A stretch of 64,000 nucleotides of DNA from NCBI GenBank assembly GCA_026119855.1, contig JAOWBW010000220.1, positions 302,828 to 366,827 on the forward strand, read 5' to 3'. The notes below the pieces were generated by a model that was given only the letters and a program-made list of their open reading frames with translations, was not told the DNA's origin and ran no database searches. The stretch is from Campanula takesimana (lineage: Eukaryota > Streptophyta > Magnoliopsida > Asterales > Campanulaceae). The position numbers and the translations under genes were made by a program. Below are positions 11,168 to 21,403 of this stretch, piece after piece; position 1 is the first letter of the stretch; each line of letters begins with the position of its first letter.

Positions 11168-14012
11168 ATGTCTGGTCCTCCGACTTCGGATGCAAATCTC
11201 TTGTATGGTTTCTATTAAAGAAACAATAGGATTTATATTAAATCAAATGGGCATTGGAATATGTTGTCGTTACTAGCCGTGGGAGATATCCTGTATTCGA
11301 GGGGGTCACCTAGGAAAGATCTGAGGTATCCATCTGGATTCTATACCCCGAGAGTTAGGGAGGGTGATGATGCCGATATGATTGTCTTTGATAATAAGGA
11401 TAAGGTCCTTGACCATATTTATTTACTCTATGTAAAAGACAAGTCCTTGATTCGATCTCGTCTTGAGGGTGCAACCTCCTCGGTCCCAGTAGTCTATTCA
11501 GGGGGGAATATGGCCTTATCAAGGTTTCTCGATGAGTCTAACCCCTCTGCTTCTTCTACAGGTATGGCCGAGGAGAGCACTTCTGATAGGATAGTGGAGC
11601 GCTTTGATGCCAGTGTTTCCAGGCCGAGACGTGGTGCCAGTGCTAGGACAACTAGTAAGAAAATGGGGAAGTCAGGTCCTGTTGTAGACAGACATCCCAA
11701 ACCTGGAGACGAGATATTAGAAGCTATGTATTCCTGATATAGAATAGATCGTGATGAATATCGCCTGTATTATAGTAAAGCCGTTCCTTTGGACACCGAT
11801 GAAAAAGCCCATAATTTTTATTATGATCAGGCAGTCGTTTCGTTTTTCTTCAAGCAGTTTCAGCTAGGTTTAAGGCTCCCTCTTGATCGCTTTATCAACG
11901 AATTCCTGGAGTCCTGGGAGATCGTGCCGGCTCATATCGGTGCCAATGCCATTCGATATTTGGTCAGTTTCATTGTATTGTGCCATAGTCTTAACTTCGA
12001 GCCTTGTATGTCTGACTTTGATCATTTTTTCAACGAGAGTTTTAACAAGGCTACGAGGACTTTAACCATTAAGTCGGACTCTTCCAAACCCAAAATCATC
12101 TCCCCTATTTTTGGCACTGTCAGTAAAGTGTCTGGGTGGAACGCCCATGTAATTAGAGTAGAGTCCCATTTTGGATGGGAGTTTTCTGTTCCGGATTATG
12201 TTCCGTGTCGTCCTACTGAGATCCATAAGCCTGCATGGAGCGACGACTTGATCGCCAAACTTGAGGAATTTTCTAACCTTAGTACCCTGGATTGGAGTGA
12301 GCTGGAAAGAGATCCTCGGTACTATGTCCAAGCCGGGTTGATGAAGGGGCCTCTTGACGGCGTTGTGCCCAAGGTGGATGTTTTGCGGGGGAATAGGTTT
12401 CCTGATTAGATTGTCCACCCAAACTTTGTTTTTCTTCATGAGTGCTTGCGTTGTCAAGAACAGAGCAACATTTGTCTTAAGACTGAAGACACGATAGGCT
12501 ATAATTATCAAACCTTGTTCTTTTTCCTTCATGATTTTTGTCTCTTCTCGGTCTGATATTTATCTTCTGTGCAGTTTTGACCATGGAACAAATAAACGAG
12601 ATTGAGATCGATGAAGTTGATCCTGTTGAGGCAGCCAGGTTGAAGAAGGAAAGATCGAGGGCCGCTGCGTTGGAAAAACGTCATGCTGATATGGACGCTA
12701 GGAAGGCGCTGCTCCAAAATAAGGAAGCTTCAGCGGTTCCTCTGTCGGACCGAGTCATCGAGGAGGCTGGTGGGGGTATCGAAGAGGTAGTCCCCGAGAC
12801 CGAGCAAGCCCCTTCAGATAACCAGACTGAGAGTCAGGACCAGGGTCAGGACGCTCAGGACACGACCGAGGTGGAACAGGGAGACGTTCATGGTCACCCG
12901 AAAAGGGCTAGGGAGGTCGAGACCCGTGATCGGTCCGCGAAGAGGGTGGCTCCTACCCCTGAATCTGCTTCTGCCCCTGCTACTTCTGATGACGAGGTGA
13001 AACATTGGGTAGAGCGTTTTGGTGAAGTCTCCATCCTGTCGGGCTTGGACGTGTTGGTTCGGTCAGGTCTTCCACTAAAGAAGGGGGGCCCAGTAATAAA
13101 AAGGGCTATGAATGTCGATACCATAGACAAGCTGGCTACCGAGAGACTTACCTCTCAACAAATGTTGAACCGCAAGGTCTTGATACTTAGCGAGGTACTA
13201 TTTATGGTTATCCCGGCTTCTTTGCACTCTCCCTCTGTTTGCTCACTTTTCCTTTTTTGCAGCTTGCTTCCCTTGTACAGGTTGACTACACCATGTATCG
13301 ACAAGTTTACGAATCTTTGAAGGAAAGAGAAGCCGAGGTGGGGAAGCTCAAAGATCTTAACGGTGATTTTAATGGTAGGGTGATTGCCTTGGAGAAGGAA
13401 AAGGCCTCTCTCGATACTCTGCAACGTCAGGCTAAGGCCGAGTTGACTACTTTGAACGAATCTCTGTCGTCTTCAAAAGCCGATGTCGAGGAAGAAAGGA
13501 AAAGGGTTGAGATGCTCGCTGTTGAGAAAGCCACGGCTGAGGAAAAACTTGCCCTGTTAGAAGGCCGATATGCTCGTTTGGAGGAGAGCGTGTTGGGAAG
13601 GGAGAAAGCCGCTGTTGAAGCTTACAAGAAGGGGCCCAAATTTAGGGAGGATTTGAGCGATCGTGTCGGCACGGTATACAATGATGCCTGGTCTAATTTG
13701 ACTCGTCTTCTCTACATCGATCCGGAAGTTAACGTGCCGTTGGAGAAATGTGCTCGTTTTTTCCAGCAAGATGCTTATAGTGTAGAGGCAAGGGCGGCTC
13801 ACTCTATGGTCCCATTTTCTGAAGGCGCTCTAAGGATCATCAAGGCTCGGGACCGAAAGGCTAACAGGCCCTTTTGGGACCCACCAGAATTGGATCCTAA
13901 TAACTTTGAAAAGCTTTTGGAAAGAGCCGCGGCGGATGCTAATGCCGGTGTTCGAACACTTAGATCTTTGTTCTTTTTCAAGTATTTATGTGACTCGGCC
14001 CCGGGTGTTTGA
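11168..14012 (+). pseudogene. Antisense gene of Gy-A: Transposase_28 ('putative gypsy-type transposon' domain, PF04195-like) protein with C-terminal coiled coil
   Basis: Reading from the ATG at 11168, one frame continues to about 12409, broken by in-frame TAA (11216) and TGA (11735). Around 11815-12040 the segment FKQFQLGLRLPLDRF...NAIRYLVSFIVLC matches the plant Transposase_28 domain as I remember it. After a gap (about 12400-12573, probably an intron; exact donor unclear) the frame resumes at MEQINEIEIDEVD. A clear GT-AG intron of 68 bp (13195-13262) joins ...LILSE to LASLVQVDY in frame. The 3' exon encodes a long Glu/Lys/Leu heptad coiled coil (about 13300-13620) and a conserved-looking tail ending at 14013. 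Such antisense ORFs are known in Tat elements; the role is unknown. The intron on this strand shows it was transcribed and spliced as a gene separately from the retroelement RNA (inference). Confidence 0.75.
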
Positions 14013-14928
14013 GGGAGTCTAAACACTTTGTTTTTGTCATTTCTTGAGGGTTCGTCTACCTCGGTTTAAGGTGTGAATTAACCTGTCTTCTTGATAGCTG
14101 CGGTCAAGTGTTATCTCGTCATCCATTCATGTTGTTTTATCTCGGTTTGAGATGTCTTAACATTGTCTGGAACGTTGAGATTATGTTGTAGCCGGTTAAG
14201 GCTGCTCACGGGCCGTGGTTGTTTTACCTAAGTGGGCCGCGACGAGCGTTAAATGCCCAATTTTGTAAGGACTAACCCATGGCTAGTCTCAAATTTCTGT
14301 GGGGACTCGATGTAATAATCTTAACCCAAATTTGAGAGCACTGGCCGGTAGAATTAGGTTTTAAATGTAGCCGAGTTAGGCTATGTTTGTAGGCCATGTC
14401 CGTTCACCGTTATGGCCGTGACGAGCGTTAGGAGCTCGGTTTGTAAGAACTAATTCGTGGTTAGTCTCAAATTGTCGTGGGAACTAGATGTATTAATCTT
14501 AACCCAAATTTGAAAGCACTGGCCGGCAGAATTAGGTTTTAAATGTAGCCGAGTTAGGCTATGTTTGTAGGCCATGGTCGTTCACCGTTATGGCCGTGAC
14601 GAGCGTTAGGAGCTCAGTTTGTAAGAACTAATTCGTGGTTAGTCTCAAATTGTCGTGGGAACTAGATGTATTAATCTTAACCCAAATTTGAGAGCACTAA
14701 CTGACAGAATTAAGTTTTGATTGTCTTGAGTCATGACGTTTAAGTCTTAATTCGGAATGACGATCTCGGCATTGCTAAGTAATGCTTGGACCTTGCTCAA
14801 GAATCAGAGTTGTAAAAAGGCAAACTTTTATTAATAATAATAAAGGAATATCTAATTTGGTAAATGCTATGAACTAGAGACAGCAAATCTAATCTAGAAA
14901 GAAAAAGGATAGATAGGGTGCCGATGAG
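14013..14928. other. Gy-A non-coding region between the antisense gene and the end of pol
   Basis: The antisense gene and pol converge here. The region holds the 178-bp tandem array (about 14160-14700) and about 200 bp of AT-rich DNA. No ORF is supported. Confidence 0.6.
14160..14705. repeat. 178-bp tandem repeat (about three copies) downstream of Gy-A pol
   Basis: The word CTGGCCGG..AGAATTAGG recurs at 14341 and 14519, a period of 178 bp. A more diverged first copy precedes 14341. Each unit carries GCCGTGACGAGCGTTA and AACCCAAATTTGA blocks. Tandem repeats between pol and the 3' LTR are known for Tat elements and can seed satellites. Confidence 0.85.
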
Positions 14929-17900
14929 TTACTGGTAGTATTTCCTCAAGTGTTCCGAATGCCATGGGTGTTTAAGCTCTTTTCCTTCTGGAGTTTTGAG
15001 CATGTAGGTTCCTTCTCTGATAACGTGAGTAACAATGTAGGGACCTTCCCAATTTGGAGAGAGTTTATTTTGCTGAGCCGTGTCGACTCGATCTTTCTGA
15101 GTACCCAGTCACCGACTTCAAAAACTCTTTTCTTTACCTTGCTGTCATGGTAGGTCTTGGTCCTTTGCTTATAATTTATCATTCCGAGTTGAGCCGTCAG
15201 CCTTTTTGCTTCAACTAGGTCTAGGTCTAGGAGTCGGTTGTATTCATTGACCACCTCGTCATAATTGGACACCCTGAAGGTCGGTAAGGCCATCTCGGCT
15301 GGAGCCATAGCTTCTAATCCGTAAGTTAATGCAAAGGGAGTCTCCCCAGTTGGCCCCCGAGTGGTTGTACGAACTGCCCATAAAGCAAGGGGAAGGTCGT
15401 CCAGCCACTTTCCTTGACTTCCTTCTAAACTCTTGGTCAGTGCTTTCAGTATTAATTTGTTTGCTGCCTCGGCTTGGCCATTTCCCTGAGGATGACTGAC
15501 CGATGACTTTCTGTGCTTGACTCCTAGTCTGTTTAATTCTTCGGTGAAGGCGTCAGAGAACTGGAGTCCGTTGAATGTGGGACGCCGAACCGGCACCATA
15601 TGTAGTCATGGATGAAGTTAATGGCGTTCTCCTCTGTGATTTTAGCCAAGGGCTTAGCATCTACCCACTTGGTGAAGTAGTATACCGCTACGATCACGAA
15701 CTTGTTGCTTCCCTTTGCCAGGGGGAATGTCCAATGATATCGACTCCCCACACGTCAAACGGCCATGTCGGTATGATAAAACTTTGTTCTACAGGTGGCA
15801 CCTTTGGCAGGTCCGAGAAGCGCTGGCATTTGTCGCACTTCTTTACGTAGGCTTGGGCTTCTTCTCTTAAGTTAGGCCAGTAGTAACCAAGTGTGATTTC
15901 TTTATCAGCAAGGGTTCTGGCCCCCGGGTATCCTCCGCAAACTCCTTCATGTACCTCGGCCATAAGTTTCTCGGTATCTTTAGGGGATACACATCTTAGG
16001 AGAGGCCTGAAGAATGACCTTCGATATAGAATGTCGTTCCAGACTATGTACCTGGCCGTCTTCTTCTTTATTGTTTTGGCCTCTAACTCGTCTTCCGGTA
16101 GCCTGCCCTTCTCGATGTAGTCCTTGTAATCGTCAATCCAGGTTCTCTCTTCGTCATCTAGAATTAGGATTTCAAGACTTTCGTAAGCTGGTTGGTCGGC
16201 ATAGATGATAAGGGGATTTATTTCTTCTGATGTGGCCATCTTTGACAACAAGTCGGCCTCCAGGTTGTGTTCCCGTCCTACTTGCCTTATTTCCCAGAAC
16301 TCCAAATTCTTAGTGAGATTCAGGACGAGGTCCCTATACTTAGTCAGCATGTGGTTCTTAGTGTTGTACTCGCTCTTCACTTGGTTTACCACTAGTTGGG
16401 AGTCACTGTAGGCCACCAGTTTACTCGCACCAAAGAACTTAGCCCTTTCTATTCCTAAGATCAAGGCTTTGTATTCCGCCTGGTTGTTTGAAGCTGGGAA
16501 TTTAAATCTGATGAAGTCACGAAACCACATGTTCGCCGCCTGAACTTGTTAAATATACCCTGGCTCCACTTCTTCCTTTTGTTGTTGATCCATCTGTGTA
16601 CAAGATCCAACAGTCTTCAGGTAATTCTTCTAAGGACTCTCTGTCCATGGGAAACTTCCTTTTCCTTGTTGTCGGTGTATGCTCCCTAGAGAACACGGTC
16701 TCAACTAGGAAATCAATCAAAGGCTGCGCCATCAATGTCTTCCTCGGCTTGTAAGTGATGTCGAATTCAGTTAACTCAATGGACCAGTTCAGCAATCTGC
16801 CCGAGCTGTCCATCTTGTGGAGTATCTTTCTGAGCGGCGTGTCGGTATAAACCGTGATGGGATGAGCGGAGAAGTATGCACGTAGTTTTCGGGCATCTAT
16901 GACCAAGGCATATGCTATCTTCTCGGCATTATAGTACCTGCTCTCGGTATCTGACAATGATTTACTTACATAGTACACCGGCTTCTGAATTCCATTATCT
17001 TCTCGTACTAACACGGCCGCCACGGCTCTGTCCGTTGCCACAAGGAATACGGAGAGTGTTTCTCCCATAATCGGACTGCTAAGCAATGGTGGTGAACCCA
17101 AGTATTCTTTTATTCGCTGGAATGACGCTGAGCATTCTGGGGTCCACTCGAAGTCCTTTGTTCCTTTCAGGGCTTTGAAGAAGGGTAACGACTTTTCTGC
17201 CGACTTGGCGATAAATCTTCCCAGGGCGGCCACCCTGCCGTTCAACCTCTGAACCTCTTTTACACACGTCGGCTCTTTCATGTCAACCATGGCCTGTATC
17301 TTCTCCGGATTTGCCTCGATGCCTCGTTGGGAAACCATGAAACCGAGAAACTTGCCCGCCGTGACCCCGAAAACACATTTACTTGGGTTGAGCTTCATGT
17401 CATTTTCTTTCAGATTTTTATAGTCTCCGCCAGGTCCGGGACGTGGCTTCCTGACTTTGTTTTTATTACCATGTCGTCAATATAGGCTTCCATGTTCCGG
17501 CTGATCTGGGATTTGAACACCTTGTTCACCATCCTCTGATAAGTTGCGCCGGCATTCTTGAGGCCAAAAGGCATCATCACATAACAATAGACCCATCCTG
17601 CTGCTTGGAAGGCGGTCTTTTCGATGTCGTCCTCGGGCATTTTGACCTGGTGATAACCAGAATAAGCGTCTAGGAAGCTCAAGGTTTGGTGTCCAGCTAT
17701 GGAGTCGACCAACTTGTCTATTCTGGGTAGAGGGTAGCTATCCTTGGGGCATGCTTTGTTGAGGTCTATGAAATCGACACACATTCCCCACTTGCCGTTA
17801 TGTTTTTTCACCATTACGACATTAGCCAGCCACTCGGGGTATGTCGCTTCTCGGATGATCCCGGCCTTCATCAATTTATCTACCTCGGTCTGTATTGCCT

Positions 17901-18741
17901 GTTCTTTTTCTATAGAAAAGACCCTTTGTCCTTGCTTGACGGGTTTGAAAAAACTGTCCACCTCTAGTTTGTGGAGAGCAATGGCTTCTTTAACTCCAAC
18001 CATGTCTTCAACTTTCCAAGCAAACACGTCTCGGTTGTTTTTTAGCAGGTTGATGATTTCTTCTCTTTCTTTCGGGGGGAGTTGTTTTCCAATTCGTACC
18101 TTCTGTTATGGGTAGTCGGGGTTGATGACGACCTCATCCAACTGATCAACTGGTCTTAGCTCGGGACCGTCCCTGAACTCCAAGGTTTCCACGATGATTT
18201 GCTATACTTTTTCCTTGTCTTTGCCTTCTAGGCTCAAATTCTGCATATCTAGAAGTCTGTCAATCTCGGCATCCACGTGGGCGGGTATTGTGGCCCCCGA
18301 GCTTGGGATGAGGGTGAGGTCTGAGCTACTCGGTTCGTCCGAATCTGCGTTCATGGAGATACAACCGAATCCCTTCATACTATATGTCACCTCGATCTCT
18401 GTTATGGCATTTTCAGCATCCAGTACGACCCATTCCTCAGGTATGTCTACTGTTATCACGCCGATGTTAGGGGCTGATGTAGTGACCGTGGTCGACTTCG
18501 ATATAGTAACATTTCTTTCTGGGGTGTCAATTTCCATCTTGGTTTTTACTTTTCTTGACCTCATCACGTGCTCTAAGAAGTGTTTGGGGTTGCCGAGGAC
18601 GCAGCCTACGCCTTCTGGGGTTGGGAATTTCACCCTTTGGTGAGGGAGGGAGGCAACCATTCCCAGTTTTCCCTGACTAGGGGAGCCGAGGATGGCATGG
18701 TAGTCGCTTGCCAAATCCATAACGATGAAGGTGATTGTTGC
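14929..18741 (-). pseudogene. Gy-A pol, main part: protease end, RT, RNase H, archaeal-type RNase H, integrase (frameshifted)
   Basis: Read right to left. The part 18741-17841 repeats the protease/spacer/RT-start segment found again at 20491-21403. RT follows at 18027-17410, with VDFIDLNKACPKD, PFGLKNAGATY and the catalytic YIDDM. The RT end and RNase H are at 17398-16517 (FLGFMVSQRGI, VYTDTPLRKI). A second RNase H begins WILYTDGSTTKG and continues after a frameshift as NNQAEYKAL and DSQLVV. The integrase zinc finger is HEGVCGG...CDKCQR. The integrase core has WGVDIIG; the second Asp block is lost by a short deletion near 15570, and the Glu block is NGQAEAANK. The frame that ends HLRKYYQ stops at 14929. 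At least five frameshifts separate these parts, several at homopolymer runs (for example T5 at 17415-17419). It cannot be translated as it stands. Confidence 0.9.
17841..18741 (-). repeat. Second copy of a duplicated 0.9-kb Gy-A pol segment
   Basis: It covers the protease C-terminal part (ATITFIVMDL), the spacer and the start of RT (to GIIREAT). It is nearly identical to 20491-21403, from which it is separated by the copia fragment 18742-20490. Both copies keep the same orientation. Confidence 0.9.
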
Positions 18742-20490
18742 TGTTGGACGCAACAAGGGTGTGAAAAATGCTAGAGGGGGGGTGAATAGCGTTTTTACAA
18801 TTCTTTTCAAACCCTTTTGCAAATCAATGGCAAATACGCACAACTCTTATTTTGGCTACGTATAGCGCGCAGCAAGAGTGTGAAATGCACAGCGGAAATT
18901 TAAAGCAGCTCTGCGCAGGGTATACTACGCAGAGATAAAAACGCATGCGCTAAGTTTGAGGCTAAAGAGTGGCGCAAAAATGGTTCTAAGGCAAATGAGC
19001 AATAACAATTACAACAGCAAAGTGTAGCAATCTGAAAGATCAAACAAAGCAGTTCATAAATAGTTAAGCAGGAAATATGCAGTAAATATAATGAACACGC
19101 TATTTGGAGAGGTTCGATCGATGAAAGATCTACATCCTCTACCAAGATGGTTAGTCTTGGATTTCTAATGGAGATCTTTTAAAATGAGGAGTATTACAAA
19201 TTACAACATTTGAGCTCAATACTAACTCAAGATCTATTATCTATGAAGAACAAATCCTAGACTAAACCGGTGTATCTCAAGAAGTTAGATAAAAATGATC
19301 AAAGCTTCAAGAGGTGTGTGTGTGACAGAAATTCTGGGCTCTATGAATATGAAAGATGAAGAGCACCAAGAATTCTGGTGATATAGGGCTTTGCGATTTG
19401 AGCAGGAGTTTGAAGGTTTGAAGATCTTGAAGGCTGATCTAAGGAATCTGGAAATATTGAGCAGTAGTCTTCAGATCTTCAAGGTTTCTTAATGAAGCAT
19501 GAAACTCGAGCTCTTGAAGCATGCAAGCTTAAGAAACTTGGAAATGGGAATGAGCAGGCCATTTATAGCCGAGCTTCAAAAAACTAGCCGTTGGAGCTCT
19601 GAGCAAGGACGATGTGCTGGCACAATATGATTGGCGCGCAGGTGTCCTTTATAGCCGTTGGAGACAGAGCAAGGACAATGTGCTGGCACAATATGATTGG
19701 CGCGCAGGTGTCCTTTATAGCCTTTGGGGCTCTGATCAAAGATGATGACCAATCACAATATGATTGGTGCACAGGTGATTTAGAGCCGTTGGAGACTGAG
19801 CATGAAGACCAAATTCAAAAGCTTCTTCTAGAAGGTTGACAGCTGTCTTCACTTGAAATATTTCTTTGAAGCGTATCTCCACCAATGGTTTTGCTGAGTG
19901 TGATTATTTTGTCGTTTGTGCACACCTCAGCACTCTGACTCAATCCAAAAAGCGTAGGTTGTCTTGTCGCTTTCCAAGCTTCTAGAATATGAGATCAGGA
20001 GATGAGGAATTTGACCAAGGTTGAGTGTCCGCGCACAAAGGCATGCGCATTGCCGGCGCGTATGAATGCTGCGCATGGGCAGCATGCGCACCATGCTTGG
20101 TCACTAAAAGATCTCTTCAGAGTTTAGGGAATAAGACCTTAAAAACTGAGCAAGGTCAAAAGCTGCGCAAGATATCTATGCGCAGTGGCGACCTGCGCAG
20201 AGAACATCCTGCGCAGTGAAATGAATCCTGCTTAGGAAATCTTCGATCCTTCATAGCTTCAAGTCCTATAATCTAAGCCTATACTATAAAAAGGACTTGG
20301 ATAAAAATTGAAGTTATAAACTTCTTTACATGAGGTCCTAAAGTCCATAAAAATACTCATAGGTGATGGTATCAATCAATTCTAACAAATGTAGGAGGGT
20401 TAAGTGATAAGCATACCCAACAATCTCCCCCTAAATGATTGATGCCATTACCTACTATAGCAAAGGCAATCCATTGTACTTGATAATAAC
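18742..20490 (-). mobile_element. Sirevirus-like copia fragment in Gy-A: 68 bp of internal 3' end plus one complete LTR
   Basis: On the minus strand a 68-bp internal tail with the polypurine tract TTTAGGGGGAGAT (20435-20423) is followed by an LTR of 1681 bp, running TGTTGGG (20422) to TCCAACA (18742). The LTR shares blocks with the Co-A LTR: TTTTTATGGACTTTAGGACC near its start and TATTCACCCCCC.CTCTAG near its end. A TATA-like CTATAAAT lies near 19568-19561. The 5' LTR and nearly all coding DNA are missing. Right of 20490 the sequence jumps straight into Gy-A RT, and left of 18742 into Gy-A protease. The unit is therefore a rearranged remnant and not a simple insertion. Confidence 0.8.
19587..19795. 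repeat. About three tandem 67-bp units inside the copia-fragment LTR
   Basis: GCCGTTGGAG...CACAATATGATTGG...CAGGTG recurs with starts at about 19587, 19654 and 19720 (period 66-67 bp). The third unit is more diverged. The block lies just upstream (in the LTR's sense) of the TATA-like motif, so it could be a promoter enhancer repeat. Confidence 0.75.
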
Positions 20491-21403
20491 ATGTCGCTTC
20501 TCGGATGATCCCGGCCTTCATCAATTTATCCACCTCGGTCTGGATTGCCTGTTCTTTTTCTATAGAAAAGACCCTTCGTCCTTGCTTGACGGGTTTGAAA
20601 AAACTGTCCACCTCTAGTTTGTGGAGAGCAATGGCTTCTTTAACTCCAACCATGTCTTCAACTTTCCAAGCAAACACGTCTAGGTTGTCTTTTAGCAGGT
20701 TGATGATCTCTGTTCTCTCTTCCGGGGGAAGTTGTTTCCCAATTCGTACCTTCTGTTCTGGGTAGTCGGGGTTGATGACTACCTCATCCAACTGGTCAAC
20801 TGGTCAACTGGTCTTAGCTCTAGACCGTCCCTGAACTCCAAGGTTTCCACGATGATTTGCTTTACTTTTTCCTTGTCTTTGCCTTCTAGGCTCAAATTCT
20901 CCATATCTAGAAGTCTGTCAATCTCGGCATCCATGTGGGCGGGTATTGTGGCCCCCGAGCTTGGGACGAGGGCGAGGCCCGAGTCACTCGTCTCGTCCGA
21001 AGCTGTGTTCATGGAGATACAACCATATCCTTCCAACCCGTAGGTCACCTCGGTCTCTGTCATGGCATTTTCAGTATCCAGTACGACCCATTCCTCAGGT
21101 ATGTCTACTGTTATCATGCCGATGTTAGGGGCTGATGTAGTGACCGTGGTCGACTTCGATATAGTAATATTTCTTTCTGGAGTGTCAATTTCCATCTTGG
21201 TTTTTGCCTTTCTTGACCTCATCATGTGCTCTAAGAAGTGTTTGGGGTTGCCGAGGACGCAGCCTACGCCTTATGGGGTTGGGAATTTCATTCACCCTTT
21301 GGTGAGGAAGGGAGACAACCATTCCCAGTTTTCCCTGACTAGGGGAGCCGAGGATGGCATGGTAGTCACTTGTCAAATCCATAACGATGAAGGTAATTGT
21401 TGC
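20491..21403 (-). repeat. First copy of the duplicated 0.9-kb Gy-A pol segment
   Basis: It matches 17841-18741 along its whole length with scattered substitutions. It also has a short in-place duplication of CAACTGGT near 20800 and a few extra bases near 21290. The left border, after the codons for IIREAT, is exactly where the copia tail begins. Confidence 0.9.

Noticed and set aside
16014..18774. Plus-strand ORFs across Gy-A pol
   Set aside because: They are shadows of the RT, RNase H and integrase frames on the minus strand.
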